A stretch of 64,000 bases of DNA from Riptortus pedestris (Eukaryota; Arthropoda; Insecta; Hemiptera; Alydidae): positions 64,763,001 to 64,827,000 of the forward strand of contig CM032233.1 in assembly GCA_019009955.1 (NCBI GenBank), given 5' to 3'. Position numbers and translations under genes: made by a program. Positions 23,944-35,590 of the stretch are shown in pieces. Positions within the stretch are counted from its first letter, which is position 1. Every line of letters begins with the position of its first letter. The notes under the pieces were generated by a model, which was given only the letters and a program-made list of their open reading frames with translations, had not been told where the DNA came from and did no database searches.

Positions 23944-24985
23944 TAAAAAGTCTGTCACGTAGGGGCTGTGTAAACTGAGCAGATTTCCCGGGAGAAGGTT
24001 TACAATAGATAAATATACATACAGGTAACACCACCGTGAATGCTCAGTAAATGTACAATACAAGTTAATCTCTACAACGGAAAGCGGCTGAATTGTTAAC
24101 AACCAATCCAGTCTCGTAGCACTGCATAGATAGACCGGAAAGACAAACAATTAATGAAATATATATGAATATAACATATTAATTTTATTGAAAACAATTT
24201 ACAAAAGCTGTAATTTGTAATGAATCAGAATCAGTTTTATCTCAATCACTCAGATTTTAGTAATCGAAAAACAAAAGAAGGATCGGGGTCAACAGAACGT
24301 CTTTGTATATATCTCACAAAGTAAAAGTTCAATGAAAACAATATTTGGTATTTCGGCTTCAATTGATATGTTTTATTATATAACAGAGCATTGTTTATGT
24401 AACACTAGTATAAGTGGGGGTTTACTGAAGGCTGGAAAGCTGAAAAATTCAAATATATCGGCTAATATTCAAGGCAGGGAATAAATGTATATAACAATAT
24501 TTATAGTCAATTTAATTTGCAATAGGATTGATCCTATACACTTTTTCGATCCGACTTATTGTAACGGAGATATTTTGTCTTTTCAAAATTCTCCCCCTCT
24601 AAACCCCCCCCCCTCCCCTAGTCCGATTTCAGCCGGTTAGGTTGGAATAAAGTGGTTCATGATATAACAGTTTATTTCTTGGTAAAGCCCTTTGTAAACT
24701 AGACTTGTAATTTAAGAACCATTCATTGACTCGTGATATTTATTGATTTATTTGCTTTGCCCTTATTAGCAGAGTTCCCTTAATGGAAATCAACTGTTAA
24801 GGTTGTACTCATGACGCGATTATAGAAATATTTCCTCAAATGTCCATCAACCCTACCCAGGATATGATGAAAATGAGGTCCATTAAAAACTATGTGTATA
24901 TATATCGTCATCTCCTAAGTGGACTTTTGAATAAATATTACAAAAATTGCGTCATGAGTACAACCTCGATAGCTGATATGCCTAG
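23944..24985. mobile_element. Family H mosaic: reverse copy, then inverted 5' ends
   Basis: Reverse copy from AAAGTCTGTCACGTAGGGGC (23948) to CCGATTTCAGCCGGTTAGG (about 24655), long version. After about 110 bp of other DNA comes a forward 5' block (24775-24895: AGAGTTCCCTTAATGG, CTCATGACGCGATTATAG, GATGAAAATGAGGTCC). A short TATATATAT then leads into its own inverted copy (24905-24985: CGTCATCTCCTAAGTGG, GTCATGAGTACAACC). This hairpin-like end-to-end arrangement is unusual. Confidence 0.65.
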
Positions 24986-25156
24986 CTTTAGAATATTCAA
25001 ATTACATATTTGCGGTTTGAACGGCTAGTTGTACAAGATTTTGTATATTTAATTTTACAAGTGAAAGGAAGTGATGTGTGCCCACATCAGATTTTTTAAA
25101 AACACATCCTGTCTATTACCGGTCAATTGAAGCTAGTTACCTATGCAAGATGTTTT

Positions 25157-25713
25157 AACAGATTTCCCTTAAAGGAAATCAGGTATTGAGGTTTTACTCA
25201 AGACACGATTTTCGAAAAATTTCTTGAAATGTCCATCGATCCTACCTAGTAGATGACGAAAATGAGGTCCGTTCAAAATGCATATATATGTCTATTACAG
25301 CTCTAGCGGTTGCAATTTATATCTTATAGTTACCAAACTTGATATATAATCATTTTATGTAAAAAGTTCGTTAACTGCTGAAATCCGACCAGGGAGGAGG
25401 GGGGGTTTTAGAGAAGGAGAAATTTGAGAATTATCTCCATTATTATGAGTCTGGTCGAAAAATTGTATAGAATGTATCTTATTGCAAATGTAATGTTCTA
25501 TAAATGGTATTATATAAATTTATTCTCTAACTACAATATTAACTGTGATACTTGCATTTTTTAGTTGTCAGCCGTTTCAGTGTTATATAATGAAACACTT
25601 TATTTGAAACGTAAATACCAAATATTGTTCTTATTGAACTTTTACTTTTTAAGATAAATACAAATACGAGGGAAATCTGCTTAGTTAGCGCAGCTCCTGC
25701 GTGACAGACTTTT
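25157..25713 (+). mobile_element. Family H element, both ends, no long microsatellite
   Basis: Forward: TTTTAACAGATTTCCCTTAA, GTCCATCGATCCTACCTAG, TCCGTTCAAAATGCATATAT, CTCTAGCGGTTGCAATTT, TTAACTGCTGAAATCCGACC, then GGGAAATCTGCTTAGTTAGC, CAGCTCCTGCGTGACAGAC. The microsatellite is only ATATATG, showing the tract is variable and not essential for recognition of the family. Confidence 0.8.
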
Positions 25714-26306
25714 ATATTTGATATTCTGGAAAAGTAAAATCGTTGGCTTTGCACAGCTTTTATAGGGTAGTAACCTGCTCTAATACTGGCACAACATATA
25801 AATTGGTAATTAATAAAATTAAAGCAATATCCATAGTTGCAAGAATCGGTCTGAAACCAGCCGGACAAGATGGTCCTGCCGTTATAGGGAGGTAATTTCA
25901 TTAAAGACCGAATTCATGCTCAAAGAGATATGCCTAGCCTACCTTTCCATGGGGAGCAGTGGTCCGTATGAGATTTAGCGATTGGTTTGGGCCGTTATGG
26001 CTAAATTGACGTACGTCAGCAACGAACGGGGCTAATGTTGAATAATTGTCTCAGGGCCTAGGTGCGGACGTCAGGCTGTCAGCAAGTCATGTCCATCCTC
26101 CTACTAATTCAACACAGACAGCCACTACCAGCCCCTCCTCCACCTAATACGGCTGGATTCCTTACTCCTCCCTAGTCCCAGGGATAAATTGTTCAAGCGA
26201 TTATTAACAATATGTTCTATTTCTCAATCTATCGAAATTGTACTACTCCATCTTAGCCAATTGTAATATACATTATGCAGGCATTTAAGCCTCTTCACTG
26301 ATAAGA
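25714..26306. other. No gene; contains a repeat shared inverted with 28.2 kb
   Basis: GGCTAATGTTGAATAATTGT followed by CTC (26028-26050) is the reverse complement, with one change, of a segment at 28232-28256, and similarity extends loosely on either side. Function unknown. Confidence 0.4.
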
Positions 26307-26508
26307 GAAAAAAGTCCGTCACGCAGGGGCTGCTTAAACTAAGCAGATTTCCCACATTAAGTTATACAATAGAGAAATATACATACGAGTGCCGAACAGT
26401 TACGGAAACGGCCGAACTAGCTTTCGGCGGGAACGAATAAAAGCGACCATAGTCCATTACACTTAATAAAAATGCAAATATCTCATGTTAATATTCAAGA
26501 TAGAGAAT

Positions 26509-26564
<56 letters not shown>

Positions 26565-27181
26565 ATATTTACAGTAAATTTAATTTGCAATAAGATTGGT
26601 TCTATACAATTTTTCGATCCGACGTATAGTAACGGAGATATTTCGAATTTTCGAAATTCCCCTCCTCTTAACCCCCCTCCCTCCTCCCACTGGCCCGATT
26701 TCAGCCATTAACGAGCTTGATCTGTCTTTTTCCATAAAACTTTTAAATCGAGTTTGGTAACGATCATACAAAAATTACGACCTCTAGAACGGCAACATAG
26801 AAATATATATATATATATAATTTTGAACGGACCTCATTTTCGTCATCTCCTGGGTAGGATCGATGGACATATTTCGAAAATCGAAATTTTCAAAATATAT
26901 CCTTTATAATGAGTCAGATCGTATAATCTTGTTAAACTATTGATGTTCTACTATTGTTGCGCTATTCATTTTTTCGTAACTCAAGTATTCAGCGAGTTAT
27001 TCGTGCAGTTTTGTTTTCGGCCTTTAGCGCCCCCCCCCCCCACAGCCGCCCAGCGTTACGTCCTACTCATCTGTTTTTTAAATAGAAATAGAGATTATTT
27101 TGTGATATGAGATCAAAAGTGTGTTATACCAGCTTGTGGGAAAGGTGCTTAGTTTACCCAGCCCCTGCGTGACTGACTTTT
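26307..27181. mobile_element. Family H: reverse copy fused to a forward 3' end
   Basis: Reverse copy from AAGTCCGTCACGCAGGGGC (26311) through (AT)n at 26513-26558, GATCCGACGTATAGTAACGG, TTTAAATCGAGTTTGGTAAC, a second short (AT)n (26802-26818) and CATCTCCTGGGTAGGATCG. At about 26885 it passes into a forward tail (TAATGAGTCAGATCG, TTTTGTTTTCGGCCTTTAG) ending CAGCCCCTGCGTGACTGAC at 27178. Two microsatellites in one copy suggest recombination between copies. Confidence 0.7.
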
Positions 27182-27225
27182 TTTATCTTCCTCATTTAAT
27201 CACCTAGTTAGGGATTAGATATATA

Positions 27226-27419
27226 CAGAGCCTTTCAAAAAGAATGAACCGACAGTAACACAAGATTGCAATAAAGACAGATGTTTTTAACCGGTGTTGA
27301 AATTTTATGGTGTCATCATCATCATGTTCCATTTCCAGCATCGCATCGTGTTCTGTTGCGATGCTGGTGTAAAACACCATAAAGCTTTGAAATCAGTTCT
27401 TTCTTTTTGAAAGACTCTG
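27226..27419. mobile_element. TA-flanked MITE, 194 bp, with strong internal hairpin
   Basis: Inverted ends CAGAGCCTTTCAAAAAGAAT and GAAC versus the complement with two mismatches (CAGAGTCTTTCAAAAAGAAA) are flanked by TA (27224-27225 and 27420-27421). This is mariner/Tc1-like in target choice. Inside, CCAGCATCGCATCG pairs with a CGATGCTGG-type arm (27336-27367), and ATGGTGT pairs with ACACCAT. No coding sequence. Confidence 0.75.
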
Positions 27420-27421
27420 TA

Positions 27422-27800
27422 TATATTATTTATTAATTTTTTGAAGGACTAGATGTTACTTACATCTCTTAAGTGTGGTCGTCCACCATGACCATTAAAC
27501 CAAACCTCTATGAGGTATCTTAGAGTTCTAGTAAGAGGAATAGGACGCTATATTCTACAGATTGCAAACAGAAACAAAAAGTCCAGAATGTGGGGAAGAC
27601 AAAATCAAAATTCCCTGAGATACCCTGGGTTATGAATAAGAGAAAATGCACATGGTCGCACAAAGATAAATGTTCTAAAAATGTTATCCAGTGGTACCCT
27701 CGGAACTTCAAGTGGAAGACGACCATCTCCATGGGAAGATGAGGTATACATGACAGACAGTTGCTGAAAAAGGTTGCTGACTTGGAGAAGCACACTACCT
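27422..27800. other. Possible LINE tail relic, weak
   Basis: A plus-strand frame near 27700-27790 reads SSGRRPSPWEDEV, then RLLTWRSTLPS. This loosely resembles the GRP-x-RW-x-D-x-V and later WR motif at the C-terminus of some LINE reverse transcriptases. It has in-frame stops. I cannot exclude chance. Confidence 0.2.
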
Positions 27801-29110
27801 AGCGAGCATTAAACCTGAAATTAATTAGCCGAACTTCGCTAAGAAAATAATCACAAGGAAAACCTCGGCATTAAGCTGAATTTGTACCTGTAGTATGGAA
27901 AAAAAAATTTAGGTAGTGTATTTTTACCTACGTACTAATAAAGGTTTTATTTACTTAAGAGGGGCCGACAAGAGTTTCTCAACTTTCTAATGTAAACTGG
28001 GTTGCTCTCTTGCTATTATGATATATTTTTTGAGTTATCCAACTGTTTTATCCTTAAAGAATTTGGTAATATATGCTAGGCAGTGCTTAAATAGCATGAT
28101 TTGGATTAGAAGTATTGCAGTTTGGGGTGTGAGGGGTAGCAGTATGGCCTAAGTGAGGGGTAGCTGTAGGCCGGTGCTGAATAAGTGAGGGGCGGGTGAA
28201 GAAGCCATGACGTGCCAACGCGTCCACCCTCTAACCCTCGGAGACAATTATTCAGCATTAGCCACTTTCAATAGCGACCCTCAATTTAGCGTCAGCCCTT
28301 CTCGCCAATAGCTAGCAGCTAGAGGCCTACCTACCTAGTGGAACCTTCCACTCCATTTATCCCTCGACAATCTCCTCTCTAATCACTCCCAATTCAGATT
28401 TCATTGTTCCAACCCACTGCTAGATCATAATCTATTGATCAGATTTTCAACCTAATATACCTGTTCGAATTAATGCTACTCCTAGAATTCAAGGTTAGCC
28501 GACTGCAGTACGTCAATACACTGTTTGTTGAGACGTCCTTCTAACTATCATTTATTTTACTAATGCATGCGATGGAAAAGATATAGTGTAATTGTCCTCG
28601 TTTCCCACGTTTATGTCTAGTTGTCCATTAGTTGAAATAAATTAATCATGAAACCAATTTATGATGATATATGGTAATTACGAGCACCATTAAATTTTGA
28701 TCCTCGCATGAGGAAATTTCAAACACACACACACACACACACAATATTTCCAACACATTTACTGAACCCATTAAGGCAGATATAAATAATTTCTACTGCT
28801 TATCAGCGTACATTTATTTCTATTCCCTACAATCCACGCCTTCACAATATGCATTCAGAATTAAAAATATAAGTTGATATCAACTTTTTTGTATGTTAGT
28901 TAATCCTAGCTCCTTAATTAAAAATACTCTAATATTTTATTTTACAGAAAAATCTCATGGAAAACGGTGAAATGCTCGTAAAATGTCGAAAAAGAATTAG
29001 AGCACAAGGAAAAAACAATGTTAAAACGATTATTGAACAGTACTGAAGATTAAATTAATCTAAAGAATCTAATTAAATGTGGATATGGATATTTTTTCAG
29101 GTCATTTGAA

Positions 29111-29154
<44 letters not shown>

Positions 29155-30373
29155 AGATCGCTTAGAAAAAGAAATAAAAAAAAGAGAATAAGATTAACAA
29201 GATTTGTTTGCCCATCCAAGGAAATACAATGCATTATTCTGGGAATGAACAATAATATGAGTAACAGTTATTCATAATATAATGTTTGTTGAGAATATAA
29301 ATTATAATATACGAAATCTCAAAGTTGAGGTATACCAATTATCTAGGCATATTTCTTTTTATCATTGAACACTTTATTAACATTAAAATAATTATTCGTT
29401 TTTTGTACAAACAGGAGTAATTGAAATAAAAACTATTTTAAAATAGTATTTTTCCCTTAATTTTACTGTAATCAGAAGATGTCTCTATTGTTTAGATTTA
29501 ATCTTTACCTGGTTTGAGGATTAAAATACGTATACAAATAAAACATAAAGATACCTAGAAATAAAATAACTGACGTTTATTGAATCTGAAGTTTAATCCA
29601 TTGGTTTTTTCATTATTTTAATTCATACTGTATTTATTCTTGTTAATTTTCTTTGTATTGAGGAAAATTTGAAATTTGCTTACATAAACTAATTTTCAGA
29701 GTAGTTATTTTAAGGAGATGTGAGATTGCGCTAGATTCATTGGGTTATGTGAATTACATTAGTACGACGAGGTGCTATGTACGATTAACTTATTGAAGAC
29801 GTTTAGTTGATTACTTCCGAGTGGGGTAAGACCACTTCATATGATTACTCCAAGGTGATTCTACTAACACTCATCCCATTTTCCGCTCCAGTAAAGGTTA
29901 TAACTGAAAGTTATTCTAGCGCTTATCTATTTCTGTAAATAAAATTGAAGATTGAGAATTTGCATTAAACACAGTGCATAATAAAGTCAAAGTGGATCTT
30001 CTGTTTTGACCAAAAATTGGTTCTATTATTGAACATTCTTACTCAATATTTTAAGTGTATTTAAAATATATTAAAGGCTGCAACGAGCACCTGACGATAA
30101 AACACATACTGACATACTGCATCTAACGAAATAACCTTGAGATACCCTACGATATGACAGAACTACTAACTGACAGCAGCCAATATATTCCACAAATACT
30201 AACATATCTAGAATATATAAACATTTAAAAATACGTACGGGATAAAATACAATAGGCCTACAGCATACTTAAGAAGATTTAAAAGAGATCATTTTTATTA
30301 TATTCATTAAGACAATGTACGGATATGAAGAGCACTCAGAAATTAAAGGAATATTTTCCATACTATATAACTC
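27801..30373. other. Long AT-rich stretch without a gene
   Basis: Nothing coding was recognised. Notable items: a GTGAGGGG-repeated patch (28120-28195), a segment shared inverted with 26028 (28232-28256), (CA)n at 28721-28742, and a run of about 40 T at 29112-29150. Confidence 0.5.
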
Positions 30374-30377
30374 TTAA

Positions 30378-31829
30378 CTGGCCAAGGTGTCTTTAAAGGC
30401 ACCGTTCATATTTAACCCTGTCAGAGAGCAACTGTTTCTATTCTTACCCCTTTTGGGTCACAGTCCACACCCCTGTAACCTCCCAAGCATGGAGCTAATT
30501 AATAGCAATATACTGAAGAAAATCACCATTGTTTACCACCCTACTTCACACTAGTTGCCAGCGAAGTTTCTAATTCATTAAAATATACGCTATTCGATTT
30601 AAAAATGAACCAAAATGGGTGAATTAGTTGTAAAGGATCGTATTTAAGTTTCTATGTGTTTCATTTTCCATTCAGGAGAGAAATAGAGTTTTAGCATGGA
30701 TTTTAAGGATGGTGTACTTAAGTTCACCCTGGCCAAATACCAACAAATTTGCCCAAGGGGCATGATTTTATATTATTTCTTACTTTTACCATTTTAATTA
30801 ACAGATACGTATAAAAGTCGAGGTGAAACCATTTTTCTCTTTGCTACCAAAATTTAGTATCACCTCTGATGAAGAAAAAAGCAACAATGAAGGAGAAAAG
30901 GCAGACGGATGCCCCAAAATGGATGAAGGAAATTTTCAAATTGAAATGAATGAAATATTGGAACATTTCAATATTGAGGGTGAAAGAGGGAAGAGGATGT
31001 TATGAAGAATACGTTGATAACAAAAAGTGTATCAGCATCATTAAATGGTATGACAACAAAGTGTTCACCTTAGTGACATGTTCGTTGCACTTTATAGAAC
31101 AGGTTACCGCTCCCACAAATATTACATGAACATTTTCAGCTAATAATTGGATTTGGTGGTTAATAACGTATTGCTATTGCACAAAAGGAACACCCTAAAA
31201 AAAAAATGAATTTAAAACAATTTCGAATACACATTGCAGAGGATATTCTGCTGGACCGGCGAGCTAAAAGGGCTAGACACCACCAATTGCAGCCAAGAAC
31301 TGCTGCAGCTCTCATAGCCAATGCAGCAAGACTTGATGGGATGCACCATTGACAAGTATTCACTACAAAAGGAAAGTGCAGACTCTGTCACCAAAATCAA
31401 ACGGTTGTTTTATGCTGAAAATGTAATGTGAAACTTTGTAACACCCGTAAAAGGCCCTGTTTTCTTGAATGAATGGAAGGTTTAATTTTGACGGATTTAT
31501 ATTTTGTTTACAATGTACTTATTTTTTATTTACAACACGTTTCATTTATGACATAATAAATTATTTAATTACATTTTTAAAAACTATTTCAGTTTATTAA
31601 CATAACTTACAGACACCACCATTGATTTACGGTGATTGGCCAGAGTGTACTTAAAGACACCACTAAGGTTTTAGGGTAACTGGCCAAGGTGTACTTAAAG
31701 ACACCATGTAATATTTTTGTTCAAAAAAAAAATTAAGAAAAACCTTATATATTCTATTTATTAGGAACGCAAATAATGTATTTTTAAGAAAAATTTTCAT
31801 TTCAAGTCATTTTTTGAGTTCCTGGCCAA
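30378..31829 (+). mobile_element. piggyBac-type element, 1.45 kb relic
   Basis: TTAA at 30374-30377 and 31830-31833 flank imperfect inverted ends (left CTGGCCAAGGTG, right read inward TTGGCCAGGAAC). A palindromic subterminal motif, GGTGTNCTTAAAGNCACC, occurs at the left end and twice near the right (about 31650 and 31690), with a variant near 30713. The interior carries the C-terminal half of a piggyBac-like transposase in plus orientation. Coherent ends, target duplication and coding remnant agree on one element. Confidence 0.75.
30823..31477 (+). pseudogene. piggyBac-like transposase, C-terminal part, broken
   Basis: Plus-strand pieces in order: an open 60-codon segment (30823-31005), then after a frameshift YEEYVDNKKCISIIKWYDNK (from about 31007), like the strand bearing the last catalytic Asp region of piggyBac (WYDNK/R). 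Next, from 31206, KQFRIHIAEDILL and ARLDGMHH with a stop. Then KGKCRLCHQN...C-x2-C...LC...CF, the Cys-rich zinc-binding C-terminal domain that binds the element's ends. Stops and shifts kill the gene. The N-terminal half is absent. Confidence 0.75.
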
Positions 31830-31833
31830 TTAA

Positions 31834-32093
31834 GGGATAAATAAAGTACAACCAAGGTGTTCATGAAGTAATAAATATATAATTCTAACTACCCCCTAAT
31901 TATAAATCTTGCCAATCACCATCGATGTGGGCCATAAACCAAATGAAAAAAAATTTTGCTTGGCAACTAAGATAAATGGAGTGTTACAGAGGATTTAATA
32001 GAACTCAACTAGCTATATAAATTGGCTTCTTTGGTAGTTTTCGCTAAAATGCTTTTTTTCGGGGTATTTCAAGAGTAGCCGTTTTACCTGGGA

Positions 32094-32098
<5 letters not shown>
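31834..32098. other. No gene seen
   Basis: Short AT-rich spacer ending CTGGGATACCCTATATATAT, which runs into the (AT)n tract. Confidence 0.4.

Positions 32099-32146
<48 letters not shown>
32099..32146. repeat. (AT)n microsatellite
   Basis: About 23 units, abutting the left end of the giant foldback element. A matching (AT)n tract lies at its right side (32899-32936). Confidence 0.95.
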
Positions 32147-32149
<3 letters not shown>

Positions 32150-32880
32150 GGTCAGAAAACTAATGATTTCTTCATACATACATTTATTTTATCTCCATGC
32201 ATTTCCTTAGTCCACACCCCTTCTCAAGGGGTTACTTAACCGTCTATGTTATTTTAAAAGTAATCCTTATTTTATAATATATGATTATAATAATATATGG
32301 TAGTATATTAAGTGCTACATATGATTATTGTTTTAAACTTGTTAACATATGATTATTTATTGTTTTTCTTTTGTTAACATATGGTTTTTGAGGTTATGTT
32401 ATTATTAAGTTACACTACAAAGGAATATTCGTGTTAATAATATGTGCACTTATTTATGAAAACAATAATGGCGACGAGGAAAATGGTACGACAAAAAGAT
32501 TTGGACCAGTAATATAGTCTTCCTCATTAATATAATTGGCTTAAAACATTTTAGCACGTCGTTATTAATCAAATCAATTGAACGTAAACTTTTGAAAGTA
32601 AACTTTTAACTATAATTGCCTCGTTCGATTGGTTTGATTAATTACGACGTGCAATATTGTTTTTAGCCAATTATATTAATGAGGAAAGCTATATTATTTA
32701 ATATATTATCATATATTATAATATAACGATTACTTTTAAAATAACTTTGACGGTTAATTAACCTCTTGAGAAGGAGTGATGACTGACGAAGCGCATGGGG
32801 AATAAAATAAAAGTATGTATGAAAAAACTATTATTTTTCTGAACTTATGGTTCAAAAAACTTTGATAAATAATAAACAGC
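32147..32880. mobile_element. Giant foldback element, near-complete palindrome
   Basis: Outer arms (about 32148-32300 and 32700-32850) are inverted copies sharing CATACATACATTTATTTTAT, CCATGC, CTTCTCAAGGGGTTA-like and AGTTATTTTAAAAGTAAT. Inner arms (32515-32585 and 32625-32692) share CTCATTAATATAATTGGCT and GCACGTCGT-ATTAATCAAA. About 215 bp (32300-32515) is present only on the left, as an insertion or loss. The hammerhead-like box is degraded (GAGAAGGAGTGATGACTGACGAAGCGC). It is the same family as 8276-8777. No ORF. It could fold into one long hairpin RNA if transcribed. Confidence 0.7.
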
Positions 32881-32896
32881 GAGTGAATAATTATAC

Positions 32897-32898
<2 letters not shown>

Positions 32899-32941
<43 letters not shown>

Positions 32942-32968
32942 AACCTCTGTCTGTACATTGATTTTTAC
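32899..32968 (+). mobile_element. Helitron 5' end fragment in (AT)n
   Basis: (AT)n followed by TTTTAACCTCTGTCTGTACA and TTGATTTTT, the 5' leader of the Helitron family, then unrelated sequence. A truncated copy. Confidence 0.65.
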
Positions 32969-34000
32969 TAATTTCCAGTGAAATGCTGGCATTACTGGAA
33001 GTGATTTCATTGAGATTTACTATTAGGAATATAATCTTATGTAAAAAACTATGCTTAAACTATATGTGCTCGGATTGGTTTTTGGCAGGAAATATGTTCA
33101 TTATAGATGATATTTAATTGTAGTAAATGCTATCCATGATTATGGTTTGAATTATTCAAAAACGGTGAGTCAAAAAGTTGAGAGTGATAGATTAGGAACA
33201 CATTTTCATTTATTCTTCACAGCTAAAATTTCTATTCTTTTAGTCTCCAAACAATACCCTTTAGGATTGGATATTTCGGAAAAAAAAATACGTCGTGGAG
33301 GAAGTGTAATTGTACACATTGAAGTCTTGCTTTAAAAATACCACCATTAGTCTGTCAACAATGATTTTCAGGGCATCGTATTTTAAACACTTTTAAAATT
33401 CATAAAGGCTTATACAGTTTCTTGAAACTGTTGGATAAAGCTAAGGCAAAGATACTTAAATAAGACAAAGTAGTGAAACTTGTTTAAGTGTAATAGCGGG
33501 AAAGAATAGACGGTCTAGAAAATATTAGTTATATTTATGGATTGAAACATTTTCTATTGTTAATTGTTCATCTGAGTGATTAAACGAAATCTATTCCCCT
33601 TTCCTGAGCTGAAGGTATTTCTCCTGAATGGCCGACCGTGAAATTCCGATCGATCTGCCGGGAATCAGAAATTCCCCCTGTGTAGTGCCAACATTTTCTA
33701 TGTGAGGCATCGGCCCTTCACCTTATAGCACCGCAAAGAGATGGATAGGCACCTAGGTAAGCAGAGAAGGCTGTTTGCTTTCCAAATATTAAAAAGGGTG
33801 CTACTGGACGTGCTTCTTGCTACTCTAAACAGGCCGAGGGATTTGTAAAGGATTTCTCATTTGTAAAAGCTCATGAATGACATACTCCGTAATTTGTTTT
33901 CCGATTATACAAGGGCTGGTTTCATGGGGGGAAATATAATATTATAAATTTAACTCTCCATACACAGTTCGAACCTAAATTGTTTCCATTAACCTCAAAT
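32969..34000. other. No gene seen
   Basis: Mostly AT-rich. 33600-33850 is GC-richer and looks unique (CGATCGATCTGCCGGGAATC). No coding frame longer than 62 codons and none protein-like. Confidence 0.45.
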
Positions 34001-34120
34001 ACGTAAAATGGTCAAGGCGATTTGTCCTAGAAATAATTTCCGATTCGTTATACCTCACATAAAACGCTAAAATTTCGAGTTTAGTAACGATCAAACTAAA
34101 ATTGCGACCACTACAGTGTT

Positions 34121-34179
<59 letters not shown>

Positions 34180-35590
34180 GTAACCTCTGTCTGTACATTC
34201 ATTTTTTCGCGAAATTTCACGATAACTTTTCGTTTTACATGTCATAGACACCATAACTGCATTTTGTTTCTTTGGTGTCTGTTTGTTTGTTACCTTTTCA
34301 CGCATAAACGGCTAAACCGAATTTTATTAAACTTGGTATGTATATTACTACTAACCCAACTTAGACTTTAGGCTACATTAATATCCTCTGAGACGAACAG
34401 GAGTGGGGGTTATAAGGAAAGCCAGAAATTAAAAATAGCGATATTTCGTTTCCTATTAGTTTTTCGGCAAATATGATCATAACAAAAGTTGTTTATTTTG
34501 TTATTTAGAGTAACTTTTGTTATATACACTTCTTTCGTATACCGAAGTTTAAACGAGATATACGCTAAAACCTATAGCGGAAGTGAACAATTTTATTTGG
34601 GACAAAAGACCCAACCGAAATAAATAAAACTTGGTATGTGTATTAGCACTAACGCTTTCATTATAAAAAGCCATACCAACATTTCTAGGGACGGACAGGA
34701 GTGGGGGTTGCAGGGGAGGCCAGAATTTAAAAATAGCGGTATTTCGTTTTTCGGCAAATATGCACATGACAAAAGTTGTTTATTTTGTTATTTAGAGTAA
34801 CTTTAGTCCTATTCATTTTTGTCTTTTAACAAAGTATAAATGAGTTATACACTATAAACTAAAGCGGGAGTCAACTATTTCATTGGCCACTAACGATTAA
34901 ACCGAACTTAAAAAAACTCGCTATGTCAATTAGCATTAATTCTTCCATGATTATAAGTTATATTAAAATTTTTAGGTTAGAACGGGAGTGGGGGTTATAA
35001 GGGAGGCCTGAAATAAAAATTCGCAATATTTCATTGTCTATTTGTTTTTCGACAAACATGCACATAAAAGTTGTTTACTTTGTTATTTAGATTAACTTTT
35101 GTTTTATACATTTCTCCAGGAACAATGTGTGGAGCAAGTAATTTGCGTAGAAATATTGATATGCTCAACAATTCATTCCAATTTGAACTATCAGGTACCT
35201 CAGCTGGAAAAATTAATTCAAATCAATGTTAATATTTTGTCCTTAATAGCTGAAATCTATGCATAATGCACAGGAGACGGGAAATATGACAATTTGGAGG
35301 ACAGTGAAGACTTACATAAAAAATTAATTTTATTATTAACAAATGCCAACAACGGGTATTAACCCTAAACACTGGGAGGGGTAAATGTCAAAATATTGTG
35401 CAAAGTAAAGCCTTGCCAAAAAATTACCATCACCATTCAGCCTCAAATCAATTCCCGGGCGAAGCTGGGTATCTGAGCTAGTATATATATATACTTACTA
35501 TATTTTGAACGGACTACATTTTCGTCAGCTCCTGTGTAGGATCAAGGGTCATTTTTAGAAGATCTCGTCTTGAGTAAAACTAAGAACACA
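34001..35590 (-). mobile_element. Family H element split by a Helitron at its (AT)n
   Basis: Reverse left part (34001-34165): CGAGTTTAGTAACGATCAAA, TTGCGACCACTACAGTG, (AT)n. Right part (35482-35590): TTTTGAACGGACTACATTTT, TCAGCTCCTGTGTAGGATC. Both pieces are in the expected order, with the Helitron exactly between them inside the microsatellite. Confidence 0.7.
34165..35481 (+). mobile_element. Helitron, about 1.3 kb
   Basis: 5' leader AACCTCTGTCTGTACATTC, the CACGCATAAACGGC and ACTTGGTATGTATATTACTA segment, and three to four tandem units marked by GAGTGGGGGTTATAAGG (34400, 34700, 34985). A unique module follows at about 35105-35270, then GAATT/ATTCCCGGGCGAAGCTGGG and TATCTGAG, ending CTAG (35478-35481) and T. 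No Rep/helicase. The 5' border inside (AT)n is approximate. Confidence 0.8.

Noticed and set aside
25539..25901. 120-codon minus-strand ORF
   Set aside because: It overlaps the 3' end of a family H copy and unrelated flanking DNA; no motif.
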